The notes beneath the pieces were generated by a model that worked only from the letters and a program-made list of their open reading frames with translations, was not told where the DNA came from and ran no database searches. The position numbers were made by a program, and so were the translations under genes. 64,000 nucleotides of DNA from Jiangella alba (lineage in GTDB: Bacteria; Actinomycetota; Actinomycetes; Jiangellales; Jiangellaceae): the NCBI RefSeq assembly GCF_900106035.1, contig NZ_FNUC01000002.1:186001-250000 (forward strand), written 5' to 3'. Every line of letters starts with the position of its first letter. Position 1 is the stretch's first letter. Positions 56,643 through 64,000 of the stretch are shown piece after piece.

Positions 56643-57081
56643 GCCGACACGCGGGCTGATCGACACCAACGTCGTCATCCACCTCGCGGCCCTCGACTCC
56701 GCGCGGCTCCCGGACGAGATGGTGATCAGCGCCGTCACGCTGGCCGAGCTGTCCGCCGGTCCGCTGCACACCGACGACGCCGAGGAGAGGGCGCGTCGCC
56801 TCAGCGTGTTGCAGCACACCGAGGCGACGTTCGACCCGCTGCCGTTCGACGCGGAGGCGGCGCGGGTCTTCGGCCAGGTGTCCGCCGCGGTGCTGGCGAC
56901 CGGGCGCACGCCGCGGCGTCGCGTCGCGGACCTCCTGATCGCGGCCACCGCCGTGGCCAACGACCTGCCGCTGTACACCACCAACCCGGGCGACTTCCTC
57001 GGGCTCGGCCGGCTGCTCGCCGTCGTCCCGCTGCCGCGGCCGCGCCGAGCGGGAACATCGGCGTCACCTCCTGCGTTATGA
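56632..57081 (+). CDS. vapC: PIN domain (VapC-type) ribonuclease toxin
   Basis: 149 residues. Metal-binding acids are in the PIN pattern: Asp11 in [11 protein letters not shown], Glu in VTLAELSAG, Asp in [12 protein letters not shown] and Asp in TNPGDFLGL. It should cleave tRNA or rRNA when freed from the antitoxin. Starts with GTG inside the antitoxin gene. The C-terminus has a Pro/Arg extension of about 15 residues. Confidence 0.93.
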   Translation: MTGEPTRGLIDTNVVIHLAALDSARLPDEMVISAVTLAELSAGPLHTDDAEERARRLSVLQHTEATFDPLPFDAEAARVFGQVSAAVLATGRTPRRRVADLLIAATAVANDLPLYTTNPGDFLGLGRLLAVVPLPRPRRAGTSASPPAL

Positions 57082-57096
57082 GAATCGTTCTCGTAA
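57076..57096 (+). promoter_or_regulatory. Zur box upstream of zinc-free ribosomal protein genes
   Basis: Arms TTATGAGAA (57076-57084) and TTCTCGTAA (57088-57096) around TCG, one mismatch. This fits the actinobacterial Zur site (TGAnAAnnnTTnTCA type). It overlaps the end of the toxin gene and lies 13 bases before the bL36 ATG. Zinc starvation should relieve repression. Confidence 0.75.
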
Positions 57097-57109
57097 GGAA
57101 GGTGTCGCG

Positions 57110-57232
57110 ATGAAGGTCCGCAACTCGCTCAGGTCGCTGAAGAACCAGCCCGGCGCGCAGGTCGTCCGGCGGCGCGGCCGACTGTTCGTCGTCAACCGGC
57201 AGAACCCGAGGCTGAAGGCCCGCCAGGGCTGA
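57110..57232 (+). CDS. rpmJ: Ribosomal protein bL36, zinc-independent paralogue
   Basis: 40 residues: [32 protein letters not shown]. The C-x2-C-x12-C-x4-H zinc ribbon of the standard bL36 is absent, so this is the C-minus form that replaces the zinc form in low zinc. AAGGAAGG lies at 57095-57102. Start and stop were read directly from the sequence. Same operon as the bL33 gene 31 bases downstream. Confidence 0.92.
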   Translation: MKVRNSLRSLKNQPGAQVVRRRGRLFVVNRQNPRLKARQG

Positions 57233-57263
57233 CGCCGCCCACCGACTCTCGGAAAGGATCCCG

Positions 57264-57428
57264 ATGGCCCGCACCGAACTGCGCCCCGTCGTCAAGCTCC
57301 GCTCGACGGCCGGCACCGGGTTCACGTACGTGACCCGCAAGAACCGCCGCAACGACCCCGACCGCATGGTGCTGCGCAAGTACGACCCGGTCGCGAAGCG
57401 GCACGTGGAGTTCCGCGAGGAGCGCTGA
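57264..57428 (+). CDS. rpmG: Ribosomal protein bL33, zinc-independent paralogue
   Basis: 54 residues: [50 protein letters not shown]. Both CxxC pairs of zinc-type bL33 are missing. GGAAAGGA lies at 57251-57258. With rpmJ and the Zur box this forms a zinc-sparing operon as described in Streptomyces and Mycobacterium. Confidence 0.93.
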   Translation: MARTELRPVVKLRSTAGTGFTYVTRKNRRNDPDRMVLRKYDPVAKRHVEFREER

Positions 57429-57442
57429 TCGTCGCCCGGTCG

Positions 57443-57448
57443 TAGGAT
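57443..57448 (+). promoter_or_regulatory. -10 box of a leaderless promoter for the DUF1707 gene
   Basis: TAGGAT, six bases before ATG 57455; no ribosome site. Confidence 0.6.
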
Positions 57449-57454
57449 CGCGGC

Positions 57455-58054
57455 ATGGCCGATGACGACGCCGCCCGCCGCGCGTTGCAGCGCGTCTCCG
57501 ACGCCGAGCGCGAGCAGGTGGCCGAGCGCATCCGGGCCGCCGCGGCCGACGGGCGGCTGGGCCTCGACGAGCTGGACGACCGGCTCGGCTCGGCCCTGGC
57601 CGCGCGCACGCGGGGCGACCTCGACGCCGTCGTCGACGATCTCGGCGACGGCGTCGCCGCGCGTCCGGCCGCCGAGCCGATGGCCATCCGGGCGCAGGGC
57701 TCGCCCGTCCAGCGCACCGGCCACTGGGTGGTGCCCGAGCGCATCACCGTCAACGCGTCGATGTCGTCGGTGCTGCTCGACTTCACCGAGGCGACGTTCG
57801 CCGGCGGCGGCTGCCAGGTCGACGTCGAGCTGTCGGCGTCGTCGCTGCTGCTCGTCGTGCCCGAGGACATCGCCGCCGACGTCGACGTCGAGACCCGGTT
57901 CTCCGGCGTCGACGTCAAGGTGGCGGCGCCGCCGGCCGGCCCGCGCGCCGTCGTCCGGGTCGGCGGGACGGTGAGCATGGGCAGCGTCAGCGTGCGGCGG
58001 CCGGGCTGGCGCCGCCGCCGTCAGTTGCGCAAGGCACTCCGGGCGCGCGACTGA
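57455..58054 (+). CDS. DUF1707 (SHOCT-like) protein
   Basis: 199 residues. The N-terminal 60 residues, RVSDAEREQVAERIRAAAAD and GRLGLDELDDRLGSALAART, are the DUF1707 helical domain common in actinobacteria. A beta-rich C-terminal half (HWVVPERITVNASMSSVLLD ... DVKVAAPPAGPRAVVRVGG) resembles LiaF-like/bactofilin-like repeats. No membrane segment. Function unknown; LiaF-type C-domains hint at an envelope-stress link. Confidence 0.85.
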   Translation: MADDDAARRALQRVSDAEREQVAERIRAAAADGRLGLDELDDRLGSALAARTRGDLDAVVDDLGDGVAARPAAEPMAIRAQGSPVQRTGHWVVPERITVNASMSSVLLDFTEATFAGGGCQVDVELSASSLLLVVPEDIAADVDVETRFSGVDVKVAAPPAGPRAVVRVGGTVSMGSVSVRRPGWRRRRQLRKALRARD

Positions 58055-58073
58055 GATACAGGGGAGGGGTATC
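58055..58073. promoter_or_regulatory. Candidate metal-sensor (CsoR-like) operator
   Basis: GATAC-AGGGGAGGG-GTATC is a G-rich element flanked by a perfect 5-bp inverted repeat, resembling CsoR-family sites. It lies about 25 bases upstream of the -10 of the DUF6153 gene, near the -35 position. Confidence 0.4.
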
Positions 58074-58097
58074 CGCACGGCGCCGCCGGGGCGTGTC

Positions 58098-58103
58098 TAT
58101 CGT
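58098..58103 (+). promoter_or_regulatory. -10 box of a leaderless promoter for the DUF6153 gene
   Basis: TATCGT, six bases before GTG 58110; no ribosome site. Confidence 0.5.
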
Positions 58104-58109
58104 GGGTGC

Positions 58110-58538
58110 GTGAGGACCGGACGGCGGACACTGCGGCAGCTGGCGCTGCGGCTGCTGCTCGTCGCGGTCCTGGCCGTCGGCCTCGTCGCGATGCACCACC
58201 TCGCCGGCGCTGGCGACGGGCGCGCGCAAGCGCAGGTCACGGCCATGGACGCCGCCGCGCCGGCGGGCCATGCCGCGCCGGCCGGCCAGGCCGCGCCCAA
58301 CGACCACGGCGCGACGTCCGGCGACGATGACGGCGCCGGGCACGGGCTGTTCCACCTGTGCCTCGCGGTGCTGACCGCCGCCGTGCTGCTGCTGGCCGGC
58401 TGGCTGCTGCTCGGCCCGCGACGGTGGACGTCGCTGTTGCCGCTCGGTGCGCTGTTGCGGGCGCCGGCCCCGGCCCGGCCGCCGCCGCGTCGGCACGGCT
58501 CCGCGCTCCTGGTGTCCCTGTGCGTCATGCGCACGTAG
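58110..58538 (+). CDS. DUF6153-like membrane protein
   Basis: 142 residues. One N-terminal helix ending in VGLVAMHHL, a His/Asp-rich loop (GHAAPAG, NDHGATSGDDDGAGHG), then [22 protein letters not shown] as a second helix. Small two-helix proteins of this type often precede DUF305 genes, as here. The His residues suggest metal (copper) binding outside the membrane, but this is inference. Confidence 0.75.
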   Translation: MRTGRRTLRQLALRLLLVAVLAVGLVAMHHLAGAGDGRAQAQVTAMDAAAPAGHAAPAGQAAPNDHGATSGDDDGAGHGLFHLCLAVLTAAVLLLAGWLLLGPRRWTSLLPLGALLRAPAPARPPPRRHGSALLVSLCVMRT

Positions 58539-58599
58539 CAGGTCTGGCTCTGCCCGACCTGCACGTTCGCATGTTCACGCACAGTTCTGAGAGGACACG

Positions 58600-59964
58600 A
58601 TGGTTCGCACGCGCTTCACCCTGCCCGCCACCGGAATCGCGGTGGCCGGCCTGTTGCTCGCCGGTTGCGGCGGCGACTCCGACGACCCGGGCGCCGACGC
58701 CTCGGCGACCGCTCCGGCGTCCGCCGCCAACGCGGCCGACGCCGACTTCGCCCGGCAGATGATCGAGCACCACGCCCAGGCCATCGAGATGGCCGCGCTG
58801 GTCCCGTCCGACGGCGTCAGCGCCGAGCTGACCGACCTGGCGGCCGCCGTCGAGGCCGTCCAGCAGCCCGAGATCGACCAGCTCACCGCCATGCTGGAGC
58901 GCTGGGGCGAGGACCCCTCGCCGAGCTCCGGCGGCGGCCACGACGGCCACGGCGGCGGCTCCGCCGATGGCATGATGTCGGCCGAGGACATGGACGCGCT
59001 CGACGCCGCCACCGGCGCGGAGTTCGAGCGGCTGTGGCTGGAGATGATGATCGAGCACCACCGCGGTGCCATCGCGATGGCCGAGGCCGAGCTGGCCGAC
59101 GGCGCCGACGAGGAGGCGCTGGCGCTGGCCCAGGCCGTCGTCGACGCCCAGGAGGCCGAGATCGCGCAGATGGAGGCGATGCTCGGCGGCGGCGCCGCGG
59201 ACGCCGCCGGTGCCGCCGCGGCGCCCGCGTTCAGCCACATCCACGGCCTCGGCGCGGCCGGCGGGCTGCTCTACGTCGCCACCCACGAGGGCCTGTACGA
59301 GATCAGCGCCGCCGGCGCGGCGGTGCTGGCCGGCCCGGACGACCACGACTTCATGGGCTTCACCATGACCGGCGCCGGTGAGTTCCTCGCCAGCGGCCAC
59401 CCGAACGGCCGCACCGACCTGCCCGGCGACCTCGGCCTGCTGGAGAGCGCCGACGGCGGGGCGAGCTGGGTCAGCCGGTCGCTGTCCGGCGAGGTCGACT
59501 TCCATGCCCTCGACGCCAAGGGGTCGATGGTCTACGGCTGGAGCAGCGGCACCGGCGAGCTGCTGTCGAGCGCGGACCGGACGACGTGGGAGCGGCTCGG
59601 GCAGGTCCCGCTGGCCGACCTCACCGTTCACCCCGACGACGACCAGACGCTGCTCATCACCACCGAGGAGGGGCCGCGGATCAGCGCCGACGGCGGCCGG
59701 ACATTCGGTCCGCTGGACGGCGCGCCGGTGCTGTTCCTGGCCGACTGGCCGCGCACGGCCGAGCTCTACGGCGTCACGCCCGACGGCACCGTGCAGCACA
59801 GCCCTGACGGCGGCACGACGTGGCACCAGCGTGGTGCGCTGGGGGAGCGGCCGCAGGCGATCACCGTCGGGGCCGACGGTGCCGTGTACGCGGCGCTCGA
59901 GGGCTCGATCGTGGTCTCCGCCGACGGCGGCGACACGTTCGCCGAGCTGTACGCCTGGGCCTGA
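58600..59964 (+). CDS. Lipoprotein fusing a DUF305 four-helix domain to a sialidase/sortilin-like propeller
   Basis: 454 residues. Lipobox LLAGC at about residues 19-23. DUF305 region about 48-200 with two ferritin-like His-pair motifs, FARQMIEHHAQAIEMA and LEMMIEHHRGAIAMAEAEL, separated by a His/Gly linker (GGGHDGHGGG). From about 210 a propeller follows: FSHIHGLGAAGGLLYVATHEGLY, LESADGGASW, SADGGRTFGPL, SPDGGTTWHQ (Asp-box-like repeats). Each half exists as a separate family (F510_1955-like proteins for the second); the fusion is notable. Probably extracellular metal handling. Confidence 0.87.
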   Translation: MVRTRFTLPATGIAVAGLLLAGCGGDSDDPGADASATAPASAANAADADFARQMIEHHAQAIEMAALVPSDGVSAELTDLAAAVEAVQQPEIDQLTAMLERWGEDPSPSSGGGHDGHGGGSADGMMSAEDMDALDAATGAEFERLWLEMMIEHHRGAIAMAEAELADGADEEALALAQAVVDAQEAEIAQMEAMLGGGAADAAGAAAAPAFSHIHGLGAAGGLLYVATHEGLYEISAAGAAVLAGPDDHDFMGFTMTGAGEFLASGHPNGRTDLPGDLGLLESADGGASWVSRSLSGEVDFHALDAKGSMVYGWSSGTGELLSSADRTTWERLGQVPLADLTVHPDDDQTLLITTEEGPRISADGGRTFGPLDGAPVLFLADWPRTAELYGVTPDGTVQHSPDGGTTWHQRGALGERPQAITVGADGAVYAALEGSIVVSADGGDTFAELYAWA

Positions 59965-59975
59965 CCGGCTCGGGC

Positions 59976-60005
59976 GGGTCCGGAGGGGTGCGCCCCTCCG
60001 GACCC
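59976..60005. terminator. Bidirectional terminator between convergent genes
   Basis: Perfect 13-bp stem GGGTCCGGAGGGG / CCCCTCCGGACCC with a TGCG loop, between the DUF305 lipoprotein stop (59964) and the convergent MFS stop (60014). Confidence 0.8.
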
Positions 60006-60013
60006 CGGGCGAC

Positions 60014-61222
60014 CTAGGCGATCAGCGGGCCGCGGCCGCGTCCGGCCGACCACCACAGCGCCACCGCCACCACACCCAGGACGGCGCTGAGCACGAACGG
60101 CGCCTGCAAGCCCTGCCACGACGCCACCGCGCCGCCGCCCAGCGCGCCGACCGCGCCGGAGCCGAACACCACCGTCCGCCAGGCCGCGGTCACCCGTCCG
60201 AGCAGCCCTGGCGGCGTCAGCCGCTGCCGCACCGAGACGGCCGCGACGCTGAGCACGCCGAAGCCGCCGCTGGTCGCCACCACGACGACGACGGCGGCCC
60301 AGGTCGACGGCGCGGCCAGCAGGAGGGCCGGTGTCACGGCGGTGACTGCGATGCTGCCCAGCAGCACGGCCCGGTGCCGTCGCCCGCCGATGAGGCGTTC
60401 GGCGAGCAGTGCGCCGGCCAGCCCGCCGGCCGCGCCGATCGCGAGGAACGCGCCGAAGCCGAGCGCGCCCGCGCCGAGCCGCACGTCGACGTAGAGCACG
60501 AACACCGCGAACCAGGCGGCGTCGGCCAGCGCCACGAGGGCCGCCGCGCCCAGCAGCCCGCGCAGCACCCGCTGCCGCGCCAGCCAGCCGAGCCCGGCCC
60601 GCACGCCGTCGGCCACCGCGGGCGCGCCGGCCTCGCCGCCCCGGGCGCTCGCGGACAGCAGCGACGCGGGCAGCGACAGCACCAGCAGGACGGCGATCGC
60701 CAGCGTCGCGCTGTTGGCCGCGAACGGCAGTGCGACCCCGGTCGCGAACAGCGCGGCCCCGATCAGCGGCCCGGCGAACTCGTTGCCCGCCACTTCGCCC
60801 GCGACCAGCCGCCCGTTGGCCCGCTCCAGCAGCTCCGACGGCACGAGCCGCGGCACGACGGTCTGCGCGGCGGTGTCGCGGACGGTCTCGGCGACGCCCA
60901 GCGCGAACGCGGCGACGGCGACCAGCGGCAGCGTCGCGGTGCCGGTCAGCAGCGCCGCCACCAGCCCGAGCAGCACCACGATGCGGCCCACGTCGGCCGC
61001 GGCGAGCAGCGTGCGCGGGCTGCGACGGTCCGCCAGCGACCCGGCGGCCAGCCCGGTGACCAGCCACGGCAGCGCCGCCGCCGCGCCCACCGCCGCCACC
61101 GCGAACGCGTCGTCGGTCAGCGACGCGGCCAGCAGCGGGAACGCCGCCATCCGGATGCCGTCGCCGAGATTCGCCAGTGTCGCCGCCGCCCAGAACCGCC
61201 AGAACCGGTCACCCAAACGCAT
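60014..61222 (-). CDS. MFS transporter, 12 helices (MFS_3/enterobactin-exporter-like)
   Basis: 402 residues. FWRFWAAATLANLGDGIRM, LAAGSLADRRSPRTLL (motif A) and DTAAQTVVPRLVPSELLERA are marks of the MFS_3 group (EntS-like). It probably exports drugs or siderophores. The ATG is preceded at six bases by TAGGCT on the reverse strand (leaderless). Confidence 0.88.
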   Translation of the reverse strand: MRLGDRFWRFWAAATLANLGDGIRMAAFPLLAASLTDDAFAVAAVGAAAALPWLVTGLAAGSLADRRSPRTLLAAADVGRIVVLLGLVAALLTGTATLPLVAVAAFALGVAETVRDTAAQTVVPRLVPSELLERANGRLVAGEVAGNEFAGPLIGAALFATGVALPFAANSATLAIAVLLVLSLPASLLSASARGGEAGAPAVADGVRAGLGWLARQRVLRGLLGAAALVALADAAWFAVFVLYVDVRLGAGALGFGAFLAIGAAGGLAGALLAERLIGGRRHRAVLLGSIAVTAVTPALLLAAPSTWAAVVVVVATSGGFGVLSVAAVSVRQRLTPPGLLGRVTAAWRTVVFGSGAVGALGGGAVASWQGLQAPFVLSAVLGVVAVALWWSAGRGRGPLIA

Positions 61223-61228
61223 CGGCCC

Positions 61229-61234
61229 AGCCTA
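61229..61234 (-). promoter_or_regulatory. -10 box of the leaderless MFS_3 gene
   Basis: Reverse-strand TAGGCT with six bases to ATG 61222. Confidence 0.6.
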
Positions 61235-61248
61235 CGGGGACGGCGCAC

Positions 61249-61291
61249 GGCCGGGCGTCGCCCACCTCGGCGGGAGGGGCGACGCCCGGCC
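61249..61291 (-). terminator. Terminator of the DHA2 exporter gene
   Basis: Perfect 15-bp stem GGCCGGGCGTCGCCC / GGGCGACGCCCGGCC with a 13-base loop, nine bases beyond the stop at 61300 on the reverse strand. It also insulates the MFS_3 promoter. Confidence 0.8.
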
Positions 61292-61299
61292 GGTACCCG

Positions 61300-62724
61300 T
61301 CAGCCGGACTGGCCGGCCGTGGCGGGCTGCCGCGACCGCAGCGTCACGGCGGCCAGCAGCGCACCCGCGAGCGCGATGCCGGAGGCGCCGAGGAACGCGG
61401 CCGAGAACCCGTCGGTCAGCGCGTCCAGGTCGCCCAGCTGGTCCGCGCCGAACGCCGACGCGACCGCCGTCATCGCGGCCAGGCCGAGCGCGGAGCCGAT
61501 CTGGTAGCTGGTGTTGACGATGCCCGAGGCCAGGCCGCCCTCCTCCGGCCGGGCCGACGAGATCGCCGTGCCCAGCGACGGGATGAAGGCCAGCGACATG
61601 CCGAGCGCGGCCAGCAGCGACGCCGGCAGCACGTCCACCCAGAACGAGCCGTCCGGGCGGATCAGCGACAGCCACGCCATGCCCGCGGCGAGGATCGCGA
61701 GCCCCGTCACGATCATCGCCTTCGGTCCGAACCGGCCGATCGCCCGCGGCGCGAGCCCGATCATCCCGATCATGATCAGCGCGGTCATCGGGATCAGCGC
61801 CGCGCCGCTGGGGAACGCGCTGTAGCCGAGCACCTGCTGCAGGTACAGGTTCAGGAAGAACCACATCGGGATCCACGCGCCGCCGAGCAGCACCTGGGCG
61901 AGGTTCGCGGCGCCCAGGTTCGGCGTCCGGAAGATCGACAGCCGCATCAGCGGCTCGCGGCGGGCCGCCTGGATCGCGACGAACACGCCGAGCAGGACGA
62001 CCGCCGCCGCCAGCCACAGCCACGTCGACGCCGAGGCCCAGCCGGCCTCCGGCGCGCGGACGATCGCGTACACCGCGGCGCCGAGGCCCGCGGTCACCGT
62101 CAGCGCCCCCAGCAGGTCGACGCCGCCGCGGGCGCCGGCACCGCCGGACGGCATCAGCGCGGGCGCCGCCACCAGCGCGACGATCGCGATCGGCACGTTC
62201 ACGTAGAACACCCACGGCCAGCTGACGTACTCGGTGATGACGCCGCCGAGGAACACCCCCGCGGTGCCGCCCGCCGGTGCCGCCGCGCCGTAGATGGCCA
62301 GCGCCTTCGTCAGCTCGCGCGGCTCCGCGCCGAACAGCATCATGAGCAGCGTCAACGCGGCCGGCGCGATCAGCGCGGCGCCCGCGCCCTGCACCGCCCG
62401 CCCGGTCAGCTCGACGGCGACGGAGTTCGCCGCGCCGGCCACGACCGATCCGGCCAGCAGCACGGCCCAGCCGATCCCGAACAACCGGCGTGCGCCGAAC
62501 AGGTCCGACAGGCGGCCGCCCAGCAGCAACAGCCCCCCGAACGCGACCACGTACGCGTTGAACACCCACGACAGGTCGCCCTGGCTGAAGCCCAGATCGG
62601 CCTGGATCTCGGGCAGCGCGACGCCGATGATCGATGTGTCCATGATCACCACGAACTGCGCCGTGGCGATCAGCGCGAGAGCGAGCCAGCGACGCGAGGT
62701 CGCTGGTGGAGACACGGAGGACAT
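61300..62724 (-). CDS. MFS drug exporter, 14-helix DHA2 type
   Basis: 474 residues. VIMDTSIIGVALPEIQADLG is the helix-1 motif; LLLLGGRLSDLFGARR is motif A; SGIVNTSYQIGSALGLA is late and conserved. Proton-driven efflux is expected. ATG 62724 has AAGGAG upstream. No adjacent regulator; the G-rich sites upstream are the only control visible. Confidence 0.9.
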   Translation of the reverse strand: MSSVSPPATSRRWLALALIATAQFVVIMDTSIIGVALPEIQADLGFSQGDLSWVFNAYVVAFGGLLLLGGRLSDLFGARRLFGIGWAVLLAGSVVAGAANSVAVELTGRAVQGAGAALIAPAALTLLMMLFGAEPRELTKALAIYGAAAPAGGTAGVFLGGVITEYVSWPWVFYVNVPIAIVALVAAPALMPSGGAGARGGVDLLGALTVTAGLGAAVYAIVRAPEAGWASASTWLWLAAAVVLLGVFVAIQAARREPLMRLSIFRTPNLGAANLAQVLLGGAWIPMWFFLNLYLQQVLGYSAFPSGAALIPMTALIMIGMIGLAPRAIGRFGPKAMIVTGLAILAAGMAWLSLIRPDGSFWVDVLPASLLAALGMSLAFIPSLGTAISSARPEEGGLASGIVNTSYQIGSALGLAAMTAVASAFGADQLGDLDALTDGFSAAFLGASGIALAGALLAAVTLRSRQPATAGQSG

Positions 62725-62735
62725 CAGGTACTCCT

Positions 62736-62786
62736 TACCGGTAGGGGGTATGCAAGGAATCGGAGTCTATACCCTAGGGGGGTACC
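62736..62786. promoter_or_regulatory. Two G-rich operator-like sites upstream of the DHA2 exporter
   Basis: TACCGGTAGGGGGTA (62736-62750) and TATACCCTAGGGGGGTACC (62768-62786) share a TACC-N-GGGGTA pattern typical of CsoR/RcnR-type sensors. The second overlaps the likely -10/-35 region for the reverse-strand gene. Confidence 0.4.
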
Positions 62787-62825
62787 TGATGCTGTGATGG
62801 CCGCCACGCGCTCCGGCGGTGGCGG

Positions 62826-63716
62826 CTACCGCTCCTCGACGCCGACGAGCACGCCGGTCGCGTACATGCGCGCCGACGACCCGTACCGCGGCCAGCAGGT
62901 CGTCAGCGTGATGCGCCGCTCGGCCGGCTCGGTGTCGTCGGGCTCGCCCGGCACGGGGTCGACGACCCAGGTGTCGGTGATGGCGATCTTGTTGCCGTCG
63001 GGGTCGCCGTCCGGTGCGTCGTCCAGCTCGTAGACGTAGACGGCGTCGGCGGTCTCGATCTCGACGATGTCGCCGGCGCGCAGCTCCGGGAAGTCGGCGA
63101 ACGGCTCGCCGTGGCCGGACCGGTGCCCGGCGACGGAGAAGTTGCCCAGCTGGCCGGCGTCGGCGCTGCCGGGGTAGTGGCCCGGGCCGTTCTTCAGGTC
63201 CGGGTCCTCGACGCCCTCGACCATGACCCACTCCCAGCCGGCGCCGAAGCGGGGGATGCGCATGATGCCGTACGCGTCGCCCAGGTCCAGCTCGGCGACG
63301 TCGGCCGGTTGCTCCGCGGGCGCGCCCACCGCCGGCGAGCCGCCGCCCCGCGCGTCGAAGCCGAGCTGGTCGCGCAGGTCGTCCTGGGCGGCGGCGGTCT
63401 GGATGCCGGTGCCCCAGAGCGTGTAGACGGCGAACAGCAGCACCAGCGCGCCTCCGGTCAGCAGCAGCTCGCCGGCCACGCCCACCGCGGCCGCCACCGG
63501 GCTGCGGCGGGCGGACGTGCGGTGCTTCCGGCGGGACGGCGCCCGGCGGCGGGCCCGCGGGGACGCCGACCCGCTGGCGGCCGGCGTCGCCGCCCGGCTG
63601 CCGGCCGCCAGCGACGCCGCCCGCCGTCCTCGTGTCGCGCCGCCCGGCGTGGCGTCGTCCTCATGCCGCGAACCGGCGCGTCGCCTGCGCCCGCCCGCGG
63701 AGCCGGTGTTGCTCAC
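62826..63716 (-). CDS. Class E sortase
   Basis: 296 residues. Long basic cytoplasmic N-terminus (RRRRAGSRHED, ARRRAPSRRKHRTSARR), one membrane helix (VAGELLLTGGALVLLFAVYTL), then the sortase barrel: His in SVAGHRSGHG, catalytic Cys in ITLTTCWPRY, Arg in SSARMYATG. Class E enzymes anchor LAxTG/LPxTG proteins in actinobacteria. The LPDTG protein at 18.1 kb is a possible substrate. No substrate gene is adjacent, so it is likely a housekeeping enzyme. Confidence 0.92.
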   Translation of the reverse strand: MSNTGSAGGRRRRAGSRHEDDATPGGATRGRRAASLAAGSRAATPAASGSASPRARRRAPSRRKHRTSARRSPVAAAVGVAGELLLTGGALVLLFAVYTLWGTGIQTAAAQDDLRDQLGFDARGGGSPAVGAPAEQPADVAELDLGDAYGIMRIPRFGAGWEWVMVEGVEDPDLKNGPGHYPGSADAGQLGNFSVAGHRSGHGEPFADFPELRAGDIVEIETADAVYVYELDDAPDGDPDGNKIAITDTWVVDPVPGEPDDTEPAERRITLTTCWPRYGSSARMYATGVLVGVEER

Positions 63717-63784
63717 TGTGTGGCCTCCGTCCGATCGATCCCCTAGACAACTAAGGAGATTAGGAGTTGGTTCCGATCTGGAAG

Positions 63785-63816
63785 CTAACCCCAGAACGGG
63801 TTATGATTGGGGTTAG
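63785..63816 (+). promoter_or_regulatory. Operator/promoter of the last gene
   Basis: CTAACCCCA (63785-63793) and TGGGGTTAG (63808-63816) are perfect 9-bp arms. A further GGGTTA half site lies at 63798. TATGAT (63802-63807) between the arms is the likely -10. This suits autoregulation by the ribbon-helix-helix-like product. Confidence 0.6.
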
Positions 63817-63834
63817 ACGAGAGGGGCCACGACG

Positions 63835-64000
63835 ATGCCGAAGATCAATGTCTACCTGCCCGACGACCTGGCCGACGCGGTGAAGGCGGCCGGGGTGCCG
63901 GTCTCCGCGATCTGCCAGCGGGCACTCGAGCAGTCCGTGCGCCGGATGAACGCGATCCGGGCCGCCACGCTGGGCGACATGGAGACCGGCGACCCAGCGG
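63835..64000 (+). CDS. Ribbon-helix-helix-like N-terminal domain protein, cut by window end
   Basis: The first 55 codons are present: MPKINVYLPDDLADAVKAAG, then VSAICQRALEQSVRRMNAIR. The strand-helix-helix pattern resembles CopG-like DNA-binding domains that open some larger actinobacterial proteins. A short ribosome site (GAGAGGGG) precedes ATG 63835. The remainder lies outside the window, so the full function cannot be given. Confidence 0.8.
   Translation, partial: MPKINVYLPDDLADAVKAAGVPVSAICQRALEQSVRRMNAIRAATLGDMETGDPA

Overview
This 64 kb window is chromosomal DNA from a high-GC Gram-positive bacterium (Actinomycetota). The evidence is the very high GC content, GTG and ATG starts, many 4-bp start/stop overlaps (ATGA, GTGA), leaderless promoters of the TANNNT-N6-7-RTG type, a PriA-type HisA with no trpF or trpD in view, a class E sortase, a Zur-type site upstream of zinc-free ribosomal protein paralogues, and the familiar actinobacterial order dnaE / his / trp / lgt / gltBD / pyk. 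A Jiangella-like actinomycete is a guess I cannot confirm from sequence alone.

Layout. 0.4-5 kb: dnaE, a membrane protein and ybaK. 5-10.7 kb: an accessory sugar-acid block (acetylxylan-esterase-like hydrolase, IclR regulator with a clear operator, KDPG aldolase carrying an apparent 1-base frameshift, KDG-type kinase), a TetR regulator with its own operator, a DUF218 protein and a DUF3800-like protein. 10.8-17.9 kb: hisD-C-B, an opposite-strand alpha/beta hydrolase, then hisH, a methyltransferase, hisA/priA and hisF. 18-24.4 kb: a secreted choice-of-anchor L protein with an LPDTG sorting signal, a heterodimeric ABC exporter and two septum-formation-type lipoproteins. 24.6-34 kb: hisI-trpE-membrane protein-HGxxPAAW protein, a stand-alone winged helix protein and trpC, then a reverse-strand GMC oxidoreductase with its Tat-exported partner, then trpB-trpA. 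34-37.2 kb: two DsbA-like thiol oxidoreductases and lgt with a long Lys/Ala tail. 37.2-38.2 kb: a decayed island with a large inverted repeat, degenerate repeats, an aminoglycoside-phosphotransferase remnant and a dispersed hairpin element. 38.2-45.7 kb: gltB, gltD, pyk.

45.7-64 kb is accessory: a small Cys-rich protein, LysE exporter, exonuclease III, SigB/F-type sigma factor, a TetR/MFS pair with two operators, a truncated threonyl-tRNA synthetase paralogue with a 5'-3' exonuclease, two flavin reductases around an AraC regulator, a Phd/PIN toxin-antitoxin pair, two unlisted ribosomal protein genes (bL36 and bL33, Cys-free) behind a Zur box, a DUF6153/DUF305 pair, two more MFS exporters, a class E sortase and a ribbon-helix-helix-like gene cut by the window end.

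The most interesting signal is upstream of the truncated ThrRS paralogue. A leaderless 16-codon leader peptide (MQRAFATTTPDTVPAR) with three consecutive Thr codons plus a fourth precedes mutually exclusive RNA hairpins, one of which covers the Shine-Dalgarno of the synthetase. This looks like a threonine-sensing attenuator. Other structural finds are two dispersed repeat families (a 50-bp hairpin seen twice; a palindromic element seen three times), an asymmetric ABC exporter, and pervasive leaderless start signals.
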